DNA from: Cavia porcellus
Lineage: Eukaryota; Chordata; Mammalia; Rodentia; Caviidae
Length of the DNA stretch: 64,000 bases
Assembly: GCF_034190915.1 (NCBI RefSeq)
Contig: NW_026947486.1
Location: forward strand, 19,556,001-19,620,000
Direction: 5' to 3'
Below, piece after piece: positions 24,925 through 38,665 of the stretch. The notes below the pieces were generated by a model. It saw only the letters and a program-made list of their open reading frames with translations, was not told where the DNA came from and did not search any database. A program made the translations under genes and the position numbers. The stretch's first letter is position 1. Each line of letters opens with the position of its first letter.

Positions 24925-25671
24925 AACATCTGAAATCTTAACTGAACCTGACTTACACTATTTCCTGCTAGGAAAAAATAAAATAGTATGATTGCTGGAT
25001 TGAAATCTTACAATATAGCTGAATCTACATTGTCAGTGAGTGACAAATATTCAGAATAAATTAATTTGGGCTCACCAATGCAAGTTCACCCACACTTGCA
25101 TTCGCAGTTCTTCAACATCACTGTCTGCTCTATTTCCTTTAAACTATACCTATGAACTCCAAACTATCTCATGTACCACTACGCATATGGCCCTGTCCTC
25201 CATATTTTCCTATATTCATACTATAGATAACTTTTCAAGAGGCAGTTCTCTTTTCAAAAATACCTACTTTGATCTTCCTAAATAACTTAAAGTTTTATTC
25301 ACTGCCATCTGTACCATTTAGTTCAAACTGCAAGGCCTTTAATTTCATCAATTGCAAGATGCACAATATTTAACATTTTAACATCTCTGAATCCAGATAC
25401 ACCTTATAATCAATGAAATGTCCTAGATTAATTGGTGATAATGTTCCTTTCTTTGTGGAATGTCTTAAAATCAATGGTATTTGAAGTCAATAAAATCTAA
25501 TATTTTGGCACATATACTGAATTTTTAATCATGTTTTATAATTTACCTTCTCACCTTCCCCAAAATTTTATGTGAAAATTTTGAAGCATGGAGAAAAGTT
25601 GAAAGAAGTGTACAGTAATTATTCATATTATCACTTAAATAATGTTAACATTTTGCCATAGCAGTACTGAA

Positions 25672-25755
25672 ATTTTTTTTGGTACCAGGAATTGAACTCA
25701 GGACCTTGCACTTGCCAGGCAGCCACTTATGCCACTGAGTTATATCATTGGTCCA
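25672..25755 (-). repeat. ID-type SINE
   Basis: Antisense: ggtaccaggaattgaactca through gccactgagttatatcattg. Confidence 0.85.
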
Positions 25756-26344
25756 GCAGTATTGAATTTTAAAATGGATCATGCAATTTTGGTTTCCTTT
25801 CCTGTGACTTATTTTCTTAGGATAGCAAAACACTAGTCCTTAGCCAGAAGTGAGCACAGAACACAGAAAGAGCTCCTACAAATGCCCCTATTCAGGACCA
25901 CTAGATGAGCACCTCCTTAGGTGAACAGCAGTAGTAAGGCCCATATGGTTGGACCGTGGGCTCTTCAGCCCAAAAGCAAGCCCCAGTTCAACCATTTACA
26001 TAATCTGTGACCTCAGGCAAGTGACCTAATGTATCTGTATCATTTTCTCACCCATAAAACAGAAATTGTAACAGTGCTCACCCTAAAAGAAGCTGAGAAG
26101 CCCTGTTTAATTATGACAGAGGTTGGGTGGCACTTAAGAAGTGCTTTAAAATGTTTACAACAACTGCTATTACTATCAGGTTATTAAGATACATTACTGT
26201 AAAAAAATTAAGGTATCTATATATGTATAATGTTCTTAACTGTAAGTTAAAATAGGTTAATAAAAAGATGGTAGGATACTGTTTTTCTAAGGAAAGAAAT
26301 GTACATATAAGTACATTTATATATAGTATTATATATATATATAT

Positions 26345-26420
26345 TTGGTTCTGGGGCTCAAACTCACGACCTTGCACTTGCCAGGCAGGTGCTTATGCCA
26401 CTGAATTAAATCCCTGGCCT
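26345..26420 (-). repeat. ID-type SINE next to an AT run
   Basis: Antisense: ttggttctggggctcaaact through ccactgaattaaatccctgg. The AT-rich run just left (26318-26344) is the degraded tail. Confidence 0.85.
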
Positions 26421-27039
26421 AGTCAATATTTTTATATTATATTACAAACAACAAGAGAAAGATAAACCTTTAAATTTTATTAAAGGTTACTTGTGGAGGA
26501 AGTAAAGACACAGTGGAGAGGGAAAACAGCCTCTGACTATACTGCATTTGCACCTTGTTTCCTAAATATGACTTTGGAACCAAGTAAATATAATACTTTA
26601 TATAATCATAATCAAAACTGAATATTAAAGGATTTCCTAATAACAGTAATTATTCTGTATTCCCTAGTGATCAGGCTGAAAGTGTTGACTCACAGTGGCA
26701 CCACAATTTATTGTTTTGACTCACTACACATATACCACAGCCCAGAATAACAACAATACTACCATCAGATATAAAACTATTCTACTAAAAACTTTTATAT
26801 TCAGGATTTGATTTGGAACTATCAATTGGAATATATGAAATATTTTAAAAATTTATATATAGGTCTTAACTCTGTCAATGAAGCAGCTTAAAAATGATTC
26901 CCTAATATCCAAATTGTGGTCTTAAAACATTATTTTCCATTAAAAAGAACCAGGGCTCTTTGGATAAATGGCCAATACCAGTTCAGAGACAGGAAATACA
27001 CAAAATGAGACTTAAACTTGTAACATCAAAAAGCAAGGA

Positions 27040-27115
27040 CAGGGTCAGGGTTACAGCTCAGTGCCTGCCTGGTGATTGCAAGGTTATGAGTTCAATTCCC
27101 AGTACAAAAAAAAGC
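27040..27115 (+). repeat. ID-type SINE, diverged
   Basis: ggtcagggttacagctcagt through gagttcaattcccagtacaa, followed by an A-run. Confidence 0.7.
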
Positions 27116-28059
27116 AAGGACAGTAGCAAGCACTTGGAAGCCAAGATGAAACTCCAATGTGAAGGAGTTTCCACTGGCCAGAGATGCAACACTTTGTGTC
27201 ATACTAGGGATAATAAGGCAATTGATTAGACATAAAAATGTTTAAATCCCTAAGTCTATAATTGATACACAAAAAATTGGGTGATGCTACCAAAACAACT
27301 CTTTACTCTGAAAACTGGAAAATATGCCAATGAAACCCTCAATCATTTAGTCTGTCTTTTACATACAACATATAACTCCTGGTAACAAAATAATAGGTGA
27401 AGGGCAATTTCATTTTATAAAAGTATCCTAGCTAATCAACAAAGAAGAATGACAAAATTTAAATATCAATATTTTGCAGCCATTAATGAATTAATGGAGG
27501 TAAGCGTTAATCACCAATGAATGACTAATGACAAAACACAGAGACAACTGTGTATTACATGCCTGGTGGTGGAAGTACCTAGGAAGTAAAAAGAAAAAAA
27601 TACTCAGAAACTGATCCAACTTCTAACTACCAACTTACCAAAAACAAAACAAATAAAAAACACAAGAGAGGCCATGTTATATACCACCATGGAGTAAAGT
27701 ACCATTTCCCTAACAGGAACCAGAGGTCCTTGAAGTTGCTGATTCCAGTCTGAAATAGGGAGAACACCAGGTAAATGTGGAATATGCTTGTGCTAAGTGA
27801 AAAAGTGCTCAAAGAATGACAGGGCCATGCCAAAAGGAGAGGAGGCTAGCTTGAAGAAACTTTCACTCGCCACACTAAAGATAATTTGAACATGAATATG
27901 AATAATGACAGTAATGAATCCTCATTGATAAAAGAAAATTCAACTATCTTAGTAACAACTGATTTAGGCAAGAATCATCAGAGAACGTTAATACCACTAC
28001 ATTAAAGTTTCTGAGGAACAGGATATTCAAAGTTTGGCAATTTCTCAAAATGTTGAACA

Positions 28060-28620
28060 TACAATTACCATACAGTATAATAACTCCAATATTGTATATC
28101 TTCACAAAATGAGAACCTACATTACCACACAAACTTGGGCATGAATGTTCATATCCACATTAGTCATAATAGCCAAGAAAGTGGAAACCACCAAATATTC
28201 ATCAAGAGTTAGATGGATAAACAAAATGCTCTATCCATATAATAGAATACTCCTCTACAAAACAGAATAAAGTGTTGATCCATGCTGCAACATGGATGAA
28301 CCCTGAAAACACGCCAAATGAAAGAAAAGAAAATTGCCATAATTTGTACAATTACATTTGTACGAAATGTCAAGAACAGGCAAGACCATACAGGCAGAAT
28401 GTAAATCAGGCTTACCAGGGAATGAGAGAAGGAGAGAATGGCAAGGGACTAATTAAAGTAAAGGTTTCTTTTTGGGACAATAAAAATGTTCTAGAGTAAG
28501 ATAATGGTGACAATCACACAAGTTATGAATATACCAAAACTACTGACTTTTATTACTGAATATTTAAGTGGCTGAATTATATGACAGTAAATTATGTCTT
28601 AAAGATAATTTAAAAAGTAA
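28060..28620 (+). repeat. Old L1 ORF2 3'-part remnant
   Basis: Contains the typical decayed L1 ORF2 C-terminal/3' sequence (catattagtcataatagcca-like, then ggataaacaaaatgctctat, and catgctgcaacatggatgaa). Confidence 0.7.
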
Positions 28621-28629
28621 ATAATCAAG

Positions 28630-28915
28630 GAGCTGTGGTGTAGCTCAGTGGTAAAGTGTTTGTCTAGCATGTGTAAAACTTTCAGTTCAACCCCAAGCAC
28701 TACCACTATCACCACCACACCACCAAAAAAAAGTATGGTGGCTCACACCTATAATCTCAGCACTGAAAGGCTGAGGCAGGAGTATCCCAAACTTAAGCCC
28801 AGCTTGCTAATTTAGAAACTTAGCAAGACCCTGTCCTAAAATAAAAATAAATAAATAAAAAGAGCTGGTGATGTAGCTCAGTGCAAAGGCCTGGGTTCAA
28901 TCCCTGGACCACAAA
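28630..28915 (+). repeat. ID SINE followed by a B1-ID dimer
   Basis: ID body (gtgtagctcagtggtaaagt) at 28630-28725, then a B1-like monomer (gtatggtggctcacacctat, gctgaggcaggagtat) linked through a (AAAT)n spacer to a second ID-like half (gtgatgtagctcagtgc). B1-ID dimers are known from squirrel-related and castorimorph rodents. Confidence 0.75.
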
Positions 28916-29371
28916 ATATTAGGTAATTGAGATGTGTTAGGACATTGAATTTTGATGGGAATAGCTAAGCTGAACAAAAAGAATGGACTCAGAGAATCCA
29001 ATCTGAAATTACAGTATTATATCCAGACCTGTAACTAATGTGGGCCTAGCTTTAGATAAGTCCATGACACATAAGAATTGTGGCAGCAATAGGGCCGGGG
29101 CATCACAGCATGTAAAAGACACTTGATATTGTGAGGAAAGGAGCTGTGCAGAAACTTGCCAGGGAGCAGCAACGTAAGGAGAGTAGTGACAGGGTATGGG
29201 GGTCAGGGAAGTGGTGCTAGTCTTACATATGAGATGTTCATGTCCCTGTCCTCCAACAGTGCCAGAGGGCCACAACCTTTCCCAAGATATTCCTGAAAGC
29301 CCTATGGAATGCCATCCCCCAATGACAGGCTGGGCCCCTGTGTGCTCAGAGTTGGGGTCTGTCCTACTTAC

Positions 29372-29464
29372 CTGGAAAGCTCCAAATTGGAACTCTGTCT
29401 TCTATCAGGCATGGCTCTTCCACCTCCAGCTTGAGAATAAGGTCTGGTTTAGTAACCTGCTGCC
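29372..29464 (-). CDS. ZNF182: ZNF182 KRAB-B box exon
   Basis: A 93-bp exon read on the minus strand between acceptor attatcag and donor gtaagt. Entering in phase 1 it encodes GQQVTKPDLILKLEVEEPC followed by LIEDRVPIWSFP, a typical KRAB-B box (the G-x-x-V-T-K-P-D-x-I-x-K-L-E pattern). It leaves one base for the terminal exon, where the junction reads FP-EVCQ. It is 245 bp from the KRAB-A exon, as usual for this gene family. The B box supports KAP1 recruitment by the A box. Confidence 0.9.
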
Positions 29465-29656
29465 CTGATAATGAGAAATGAGAGATACCTCTTTGTGCTT
29501 CAGAAGCCCAGAGGCAGAGGAAATTACAGTTTGAGAGCAACACAAGGGACCTACTGTTTTAAACAGTGGTAAAGTCAAACCATTTAACCTGAGCTTTAAA
29601 TTCCCAAGAGATCTTTTCAGGAGAGAAAAGGAGGACACTGAGGGGGAAAAAGGCTA

Positions 29657-29956
<300 letters not shown>

Positions 29957-30042
29957 TCACGGCAAGTTAGTGTGGCCTGCTCTCATCCCTCCTAAGAGAA
30001 ACAGTATTGTATTAAGTAATAGTAACTTTAAGATGATGTAGA

Positions 30043-30126
30043 GCCGGGTGTTTAGCTCAGCAGCACAAGCACCTGACTGGCAAGCACAAGGTCATGAATT
30101 TGATCCCTGGTACCAAAAAAAAAAAA
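30043..30126 (+). repeat. ID-type SINE
   Basis: gccgggtgtttagctcagca through tttgatccctggtacc and an A-run of 13. Confidence 0.85.
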
Positions 30127-30489
30127 GTGATGTTGGCATATGGGTAGACAGTCCAGTGCAACAAAAAGAATCCAAACACATGTAGGCACCTGACTTATGA
30201 CAATGTTCACCCAGCAAAGCAATGAGGAGGGTGATCTTTTCATAAGTGTTGAGTTGATTATTGGATAAGGGACAAATTCTGAGACAAGACACAAAAAGCA
30301 ACCCCATAAAAGCCAAGCATGACAAGATTAAAAGTAGGACAGCACAAAGGCAAGCCATAAGTGAGAGATTATCTGTGATGTTCATGAGTTGTAAAAGAAC
30401 CTTATCCAAAGTATTTAACCTCTATAAACTGATCAGAAACATACCGATTAATGGAAAAGGAAAGAGAGTAGGTACTTCATTCAAAAGGA

Positions 30490-31640
30490 AAATCAAATGA
30501 CCTATGAACATAGGAAAATGTACCAAGCAGAGCACTCAGGTGAACTGAAATGTACTCAAGCTCATTAGCATTCAGATAAGTGAAAATTTAAAACACTGAA
30601 ACACCATTATGTACCTACCAGAAAGGGTATAGCTAAGCAGACCACTACACCGTAATGTCCTGAAATGGTAACTCCCACACACCTTTATTAGTAATACAAC
30701 CTGGTATAACCACTTTGAGAAATGTTTTGGCATTGTTTGCTAAAGTTAGTGATTTCTACATACCACTTGGCAGTACTCCTTGCTACACATCTCAGAGAAA
30801 ATCATACACATGTGCTCCAGGAAAGAAGCCCAGGGATGTTCATGATAGCGCTTTTTCTAATACAAGATTATGGGGACAAGTCAAATGTTTATCAGCAGCA
30901 CAATGAGTAAACTGGCAGTCATTCAATGGGATGCTGTGTGGCAATGAGAATGAATGAACCACATAAGAGCTGCATGCTGTGAAGCAAGTTTACTGTGCCC
31001 AGGTAACCAGCTTGCCTGAGGTGGATGCAACAGAACACCACACACAACTTACAAGGAGAGTGCCTATTCCTTTACACAGACAGCGAGTGCTGGGGCTTGA
31101 ATCTGGGTCCCGGCACATGAAAGGCAAGTGTTCCATCACTGAGCTACATCCTCGGCCCCTAGGAAACTACATTTTTAATCAACAAAACCTGGTGAGAAAA
31201 CCTAAATGTTTTTCAACCAGTGAATAAACAATCTGAAATCCAAACAAGGTAACATTATGCACAATGAAATGAAAGGAATTGATGTTGCTGGCAACAATAT
31301 GGATAGACCTCAAATGTACTATGCTAAGGGAAAGAAGCCAGATTCAACAGGCTACTTGCTATGTGGTCCCATTTATAAAACATTATCAGAAGGGCAAAAC
31401 TTCAGAGACTGCAAATCTATTGAATAGGGGACAAGGTACACCAAGAAGTCAACTACAAAGGTATATGTTAGGAGGTGACAGAACTCTTCCATGTCTTCTT
31501 TGTGGCAGTGGTTAGATAACTGTATGGTTTTGCCAAAATGCATCAACTGTATACTCAACTTTTTACTGCATGTAAATTTTACTTTGTGTGTGAATTATAT
31601 TATTAGCTAAGGCTCTTCAATTAAAAATAAGGCACTTTAA
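30490..31640 (+). repeat. Old L1 3' remnants, with an antisense ID SINE at 31085-31160
   Basis: Decayed L1 ORF2-end signatures occur twice (aaaacaccattatgtacc...; then caacaatatggatagacctc near 31290). The embedded ID copy reads gggcttgaatctgggtcccg to actgagctacatcctcggcc. Confidence 0.65.
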
Positions 31641-31904
31641 GGTAATCTAGAATGACTGCATCTGTATAAATCCAAATATCTCTACATATCCTCCAAAACA
31701 CTATATAGATCAATACAAAGAGCACATAAAAGGAGACATAATACTACCTTCAAGATAGCTTATAATACAAAATGGAGACTTCAAATGATTACCTATAAAT
31801 AAAAAATAAATACCAAGTTCCAGCTCAGCTATCTTTCAAACAAATGTCTATATCCATTGAAAGCTGCTTTAAAAACAAAAGAAAAGGAGAAACTATTTCA
31901 GATG

Positions 31905-31988
31905 ACTGAGGCTAGGGATGTAGCTTAGCGGCAAAGAACAGCCCTGCATCCATGAGGACCTGGGCTCCATCCCCAGCACTACAACATA
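31905..31988 (+). repeat. ID-type SINE
   Basis: gaggctagggatgtagctta through gggctccatccccagcac, followed by an A-rich tail. Confidence 0.8.
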
Positions 31989-32779
31989 AAAAAATCTGGA
32001 AAAAATACTTCAAATGACAAAATTTCACCCCACCACAATGACAGCAAAATGAGTAGCTGTCAAGCTCTCATCCTCCCACAGGAAACAACAAAAAAAGGAA
32101 AAAATTATCAGAATTATCTTTGCCAGATAATTTCTGGAAAACAAAGGTTTGTAGCAACCAAGTAAAGACATAATTGAGAAAAAGGCAACTTAAACGTGGG
32201 TAGAGTGGGGGGGGGTGGCGGCTTTGTGGCACTTTTTACCTGCCCTTGCCCTTCCCCCTGATATGCAGCTGCTGTTGCAGCGAGAGTCACCCACTTTCCC
32301 AGTATGGGTCCCTGGGCTGGAGGGAGCACAGCAGACTGGATTTGTATTCTAATCTGTCTGTGGCTCCAAGAGGACTGGTGAATGTTTCGTGGAACTTGGA
32401 ACTTGGAGTGGTAATGCAGTGGGCACTGCTCTAAAAGGCTGCAAGGCAGGTACCCAAGACTGCCAGATTGCAGAGACTGGGCAAGGGTCAGAAAATTCAG
32501 ATATTCAAAAGTACCCATGTACAAGGAAATCCAGAAACACATTTATGCCCAGGAGGACCCATTCATGAATGACCTGGAAAGCCTATAAGTTTTCACCTAA
32601 GTCTGCCCCACACAGGCACAGCAGAGTCCTCATAGAGCGCTCCAGCATGGAGTCGACTTGTAGACGAGCACAGGTGTTCACAGTTTCTGTTTGTTGTTTT
32701 ACTTTTTTGTTTGTTTGCTTGCTTAGCTGTTGGTGTTCAAGAAACTTATTCTAGACCCAAAGATACAAAGAGAATAAAG

Positions 32780-33530
32780 GAGAAAGGATGAAAATAGATC
32801 TTGTATTCAATGTAAATATCTAAAGGGCTACACTAATATCAAACAGAAACTGTCATGTGACAAAGAGAAGGATGTTATCTATCGATAAAGGATCAGTTAA
32901 TCAAGAAGATACAACATAAAGAAATATATATAAAACAAAAATATAGCCAAAAACATGAGACAAAATTTGACAGAAGATAAAACATAGCTCTACAAATAAT
33001 AGCTAGAGACTTCAATATAGCACTTTCAATAATGGATAGAACATCTATAGGTAGAAGACTAATAAGGGAAAAAGACTTGAAAACAGCATAATCAACTAGA
33101 CCTCAAAGAATGTACAGAATACTCCACATAATAATAACATATTCTTCTCAGATGCACAAGGAATATATATGTATTATATATACACATATATATGTATCAG
33201 AATAAACCATGTTAGCTCACAAAACAAATCTCAATAAAGTAACAAAGATTAAAAGTCTGCAAAGTATTTCTTTTCAATCACAAGGGGATGAAACTAGCGA
33301 TCAAAAATAGGAGAAAAACTAGAAATTCATAAATACCTGGAAATTGAACAACTTACTTCTGAACAACCAGTGGGTTAAAGAACAAATCACAAGGAAATTA
33401 TATCTTGAAACAAATAAAAATGGAAATACAACATAGCAAAATTCATAGGATGAAGTGCCAAAGCAATGCCAAGAGGGAAATGTATAGCTATAAACACATC
33501 AAAAAAGGAGACCACAGATTTAATAACCTA
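32780..33530 (+). repeat. Old L1 ORF2 5'-part remnant
   Basis: Decayed endonuclease-to-RT part of L1 ORF2 (agagacttcaatatagcact, then taataggtag-like and atacctggaaattgaacaac, gagggaaatgtatagctata). Several stops; non-functional. Confidence 0.75.
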
Positions 33531-33879
33531 ACTTTACAGTGTTCAACTGATAGAAGTATCTTTATTATTCATGGTGGGCCCTGATGGCTTATTCTAATGA
33601 AGTGACTCTTGCTGGGCCTCTAGATATCTTAAGCTAATAAAATGACTTTGGATAGGGCTGGCTAGACCATAAAACCCTATCACTGGATTATAGGCTGTCT
33701 TCATCCTTTCTGCTTCTATAACAGAACACCTGGGCCTGGGAACATTATAAACACTAGAAATGTATTGCTTTACACTGCTAGAGGCTGGGAAGTCCAATAC
33801 TGGGGGCCATCACCTGGCAAGGATCTACCTGCTGGATCATCCTGTAGCTGCAGAAAAAAGGGTGAAAACTCTTTTCTTT

Positions 33880-33989
33880 GAGACAGGATCTTGCTATGTA
33901 GTTCAGGCTGGTCTTGAGCTCCTACAAATCCTCTTGCCTCAGCCTTCCAAGTGCTGGGGTTACAGGCATGTGCCACCATGCCCAGGAAA
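33880..33989 (-). repeat. B1-type SINE
   Basis: Antisense: tttgagacaggatcttgcta to gccaccatgcccagg. Confidence 0.9.
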
Positions 33990-34794
33990 CATGTTTTTTT
34001 AAACAGCACCAATCCTACTGAAGTTAAACCCCTCTGACCCTAAATCACCTCCTAAAGTCATGGTGGAAACTACGGCACACATGCTGCAGCAGGCTGTTTG
34101 CATCATGGAAAGCTCTAAAAGGTTCACCATCACTGTCCTAAAGTTTCTACTTCTTAAAAATAAACAGCAATAAATTCCAAAATGAACTTTGGAGGAGACA
34201 TTCAAAACATAGCAGGTTCAGGCTTTTAGCTACATGATAGCAACCCAGCCTCCAGAGAAAAGAGAGGGGCTTGAGACTGAGTTCACCTTGTGGTAAATGA
34301 CGCATTCAGTCACATCAATGTAATGAAACCACAACAAAACCTCTGGACACAAAAGCTCAGGTGTGTTTCCCTGCTTAGCAATACTTTGCATATTGTCTTT
34401 GTTCAGTGTGCTAGGAAAGTGACATGAAGATGCAGAATATAAGCTTTAGCTTCACAATTAGGATCTTCCAAGACCTCACATTATACATGTCTCCCATAGC
34501 TGATTCCAATTTGCAACTTTTCCATGTAATAAGCCATAACTGTAACTAGAATAGCTTGCGGTGAGCTTTGAATCCTTCCAGTGACTTATAGTATCAAACC
34601 AATCTTGGGACTCCTGAACTCGCAGTGGGAAAAGGCAGAGTGTTCTCTTTGGAAACTGTTTAATCTATCTTCAGAGCTGTCAGACTCATCACAGAATGAC
34701 ACAAACTTATAAATATATAGTAATCCTTAAAGTAATTTGTAAATTTAATGAGATCCTAAAAAGGAAACAATATTCTAAATGGTACCAAAGAAGG

Positions 34795-35085
34795 CAAGGG
34801 TTGTAGCTCAGTGGCAAAGCACTTGCTTAACATATAAGAGGCCCTGGGTTCCACCTCCAGCAACAAAAAAGAAAAAAGTTAATACTAAAGATCATGTGAG
34901 GAAACAAAACGATCAAGATGTGATATGTGTATGTATTAACCTCCAAGCTGAATGCAATCGCTATGAATGGAAAACATATACTATTAAAAAATTTTTTTAA
35001 CCAAGGCTGGAGATTTAGCTCAGTGCCACAGTGCCTACCTGGCAAGCATGAGGTTGTGAGTTCAATCCCTGGTATGAAAAATAAA
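34795..35085 (+). repeat. Two ID-type SINEs
   Basis: Copy at 34795-34875 (gggttgtagctcagtggcaa ... ccacctccagcaac) and copy at 35003-35085 (ggctggagatttagctcagt ... gttcaatccctggtatg), the second with an AAAT-type tail. Confidence 0.85.
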
Positions 35086-35368
35086 TAAATATATAAAATA
35101 AAGTAAAATAAAATCAGTGTGCAAGAATAACTAGAAAATGCTGGAAAATAAAAACAGAAGGAAGGAATAACCCTACCAGATACCAAAACATACTTTTATC
35201 CAGATAGGCTCTTGAAGTCCAAAGTGAAAGGCCTCCTTTTTAATAAATAGTACTAGGACAACTGGAGAAATTTCTGGAAAATATTAAATGAGATCCATAT
35301 ATTATATCATGCTCAAGAATAAAACCAAATAGATACATGAACCAAATATACAAAAATGAAGCCAGCTT

Positions 35369-35575
35369 GGCATGGTAACACACACCTGGAATTCCAGTTA
35401 CTCAGGAGGCTGAAGTAGGAGGATAGCAGGTTCAAGGCCAATCTGGGTAACTTAGCAAATCCTGTCTCAAAGTAAAAATAAAACAGCTGAACATGTAGCT
35501 CAGTGGTAGAGTACTTGCTTAACATGCAGGAAGCCCTAGGTTCAATCTCCAGTACCACAACAAAACAAAACAATC
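35369..35575 (+). repeat. B1-ID dimer SINE
   Basis: B1-like half (gcttggcatggtaacacaca, aggaggatagcaggttcaag, cctgtctcaaag) followed by an ID-like half (gaacatgtagctcagtggta ... gttcaatctccagtacc). Confidence 0.85.
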
Positions 35576-35854
35576 TAGAAGAAACCACAGGTGAAAGGCT
35601 CTATGATATGAGGTAGAGAATTTTTACCTGTGAATAAAATCCAGATGTAGTAAGATTAATTACATAAATATACCATAAAAATAAAAATGACTCGAAAAAA
35701 CACTTTTGTAAGTTCAAAGATTTAAGTCCAAGTGACAAACTCTGTGAAAAAAAACTATAACATATATCACACATAAAAGGTTAATATTCTTGATATAAAG
35801 AGTTCTTAAATATCAAGAGGAAAAAGTCCAAGTACTTGACAGAAAATTGGAGAA

Positions 35855-36085
35855 CAAAGCTGTGCACATGGCACATAACTGTAATCACAGCTGCTCTGGA
35901 GGCTAAGGTAGCAGGATCACAAATTCAGGCCAGCCTGGGCAACTTAATAAGTCCCTGTCTCAAAGTAAAAATAAAGTCAGGTATAGAAGCACACACCCAT
36001 AATCCAAGCACTCTGGTAAACTAAAACAGGAAGATCAAAAACCAAGCCCAGCCTGAATAATTGAGTGAGACACTGTCTCAAAAAT
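35855..36085 (+). repeat. B1-like SINEs, tandem
   Basis: Two adjacent B1-like halves: tgcacatggcacataactgt ... gtccctgtctcaaag and tcaggtatagaagcacacac ... gacactgtctcaaaa. Confidence 0.8.
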
Positions 36086-36089
36086 TGAG

Positions 36090-36420
36090 AGTCACTGAAG
36101 CTGGAAATTGACCACATGTACAGGGCTGCAGCACAGTCCTCCCAAGAACAACAAGCACCATGGGCAAGGCAGGTGAAGAAGTTGCTTTAGCCCAGAAAAA
36201 CACCAAGCCTTTACACAATCCAAGCAATGGGTTGCTAGGTAGCAAGTTTGAAATCGACATCTTCTTCTTGTGCTACAGTGGTTGAGCAGTTCCTCTCCTC
36301 CCATCAGGAGGGTATGGGCTCCACCTGATCCCAGCTTTTGTCTCTTGTTTATTTTCTCATCATCTCCCCGTTCTTTACCCCAAGAACCTCAAGAGCCACA
36401 TGGGTCACTGCAAAAATTAA
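36090..36420 (+). other. Unassigned stretch ending in an A-rich tail
   Basis: Between SINEs lies a stretch with more coding-like composition ending in aaaattaaaaataaaataaa, possibly a short processed retropseudogene. The plus-strand translation (GKAGEEVALAQKNTKPL ...) is not one I recognise. Confidence 0.25.
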
Positions 36421-36431
36421 AAATAAAATAA

Positions 36432-37020
36432 AAAAGGCTTGAAGATGTACCTCAGTATGAAGGCCCTGGGGTCAATTCCCAGCACGGCAAATAAGTAATT
36501 TTAAAACAGCCCTCAAACATGTGAAAAGATATTCAACTTCATTCTCTAAGAAAAAAAAAACAATAAAAATTACACAAAGATTCAAAAAAAAAAAATAAGT
36601 CTTATGTTGGTGCAGCTATGGAAAAGCAGAATATCTTACATTGTCAATGATATTGGAAAACAGTGCAACTGTAGAAAGGAATTTAACAGTATCTAAAAAA
36701 ACAGTTATTTTTCCATTTGACCCAGCAGTACTACTTGTAAGAGTTGATATAAAAAACACACCTGCATAAAAAGGAAACAACCTATGTACAATACAATTTG
36801 TCGCAGAATTGTTAACTTCAAATTACTGGAAACTACAAAAACTTTCCCATATATGGCAGAGTTCTTGAACAAATTGGCATACCCACTAACAGAATACTAT
36901 ACAGCTATAAAAATGAATGCGGAAAATACTTATAAATATTTGTGGAGTGGTTTCCAGGATGTATTGTTAAGGGGAAAAAACCAAGTGAAAATGAATCTAT
37001 AAATAAATTATACTACATTT
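36432..37020 (+). repeat. ID SINE, then old L1 ORF2 3'-part remnant
   Basis: ID-like body at 36432-36495 (gcttgaagatgtacctcagt ... gtcaattcccagcac). From about 36505 the decayed L1 end: gaaaagatattcaacttcat, catttgacccagcagtacta, gaatactatacagctataaa. Confidence 0.75.
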
Positions 37021-37054
37021 TGTGTACTAAAAAAGGAAATTTAAAAGTGCTTTT

Positions 37055-37240
37055 TGATGGGTATATGCCTGTACTTCTAGCTACTCAGGAAGCTGAAGCA
37101 AGACAAACACAAGTTCCAGGCCAACCTGGGCAACTTAGAGAGACCATGTCTCACATAAAATAAAAAAGGCTGGGTAAGGTAGCTAGCTCAGTGGTAGAGT
37201 GCTTACCTAGTATGAAGAAGGCCCTGTACCACAAACAAAA
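37055..37240 (+). repeat. B1-ID dimer SINE
   Basis: B1-like half (gatgggtatatgcctgtact ... gagagaccatgtctcac) plus ID-like half (ggctgggtaaggtagctagc, ctcagtggtagagtgcttac). Confidence 0.8.
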
Positions 37241-37455
37241 ATAAAAATTAAAAACTAAAAATACATCTATCTGCTTATTTGGGAAAAAAACATAAGCACA
37301 AATAAGCAAAAAACAGAAGCATAAATTAAAACCTAACAGGACTGTTGTCTCCAAGGCAGAATGGAAGTAGGAAAGAAGGTACAAGGAAGATATGACAATT
37401 CTGCATCTTTTTGTATTGTTTTCTCTCTTCAAATCATATTTCAAATATGCTCTTT

Positions 37456-37545
37456 TTTTGTGTGTGTGGTACCAGGGATCGAACACATGACCTTGCACTT
37501 GCCAGGCAGGCACTTATCTGCTGAGCTAAATCCCCAGCCCCAATA
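37456..37545 (-). repeat. ID-type SINE
   Basis: Antisense: gtggtaccagggatcgaaca through gctgagctaaatccccagcc. One of the less diverged ID copies. Confidence 0.9.
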
Positions 37546-38665
37546 TTTCAAATATGAAGAAATAATTAAATCAACAAAGATGGGAAAAATAAAATCTAAA
37601 CTGGAATAGAACCAAAAATATGAACCTAACTTTACACCAAATAAATAAGTACACTGGATAAAAAAAATTAAAGAGAAATTTAAAAACTAGTCCAAATAAC
37701 TTTTGAACAGAATATTTTAATGACATTGTCTTCGATCCAGATAGAAGGCATACAAACAAATGTCTGTACTAAACAGGTTCCCATCTCACAATAATATGGG
37801 CACAGCAATTCTGACTGTCCTATTTATTGCAAGACTAAGCAAATGACTTAACATACTGATGCTAGAAGCCAATGTCTCACTCTTGCAAATCAGGAAAGAG
37901 TAGGAAGATTCCTCAGATCTTTGTGAGCTCTAGATATGTATGTACGTGTGTGTGGTGTGTGTAAGTATACACACCATAAGAATATAAGCAAGCATCCTCC
38001 CAACACACACAGCAAGGACTCAGAGCCCTCTGGGCAGCCACACTTTTACATATAGCTTCATTCCCTCAGCAGGCCCTTTCCCTAGAGAATGGTTACTCAA
38101 ATTTCTAGATTGTTAATGCTGCTTCTGTTGGTCATGATGTCAGGTCAGCTGGTCCACAACATAATCCAAATCATAGCTGACAAATTTTCAGTCATTGTAA
38201 AAACAACTACTACTGCCAAACAATGAAAATTAACTACCACCACAAATGAAATTACACTACTACTAATCAGTGACTTCCCTATATAATGTGGATAAGAATC
38301 TTCCTGGGTAAAAAATCTCTGGGTCTGGTTACTCAGTAATGGGGGTCTCAAAAGAAGAGACTGATGAGCTCCAAACTAAATAATTAATGGCCAGATACTG
38401 GGCCACATGGGGCTCAAGAGACAGTCTACACAGTGATAGCCCTCTGACTAATTAACAAGCTCTAGGCTGGAGTACTTAGGAATAGCGTGTCATTGTGTTA
38501 TTATATCTATAGTTAACAATCAAGCTGTCACCTCCAAAATAAATATAAATGTATATATGCATATGCATGTAAACACAGAACACATATATTTATACAAAGA
38601 GAGGAAGTAAAAATAAACCTGGCAAAAAGTCAGTAATTGCTAAGTTTATGTAAGAGATATAATGA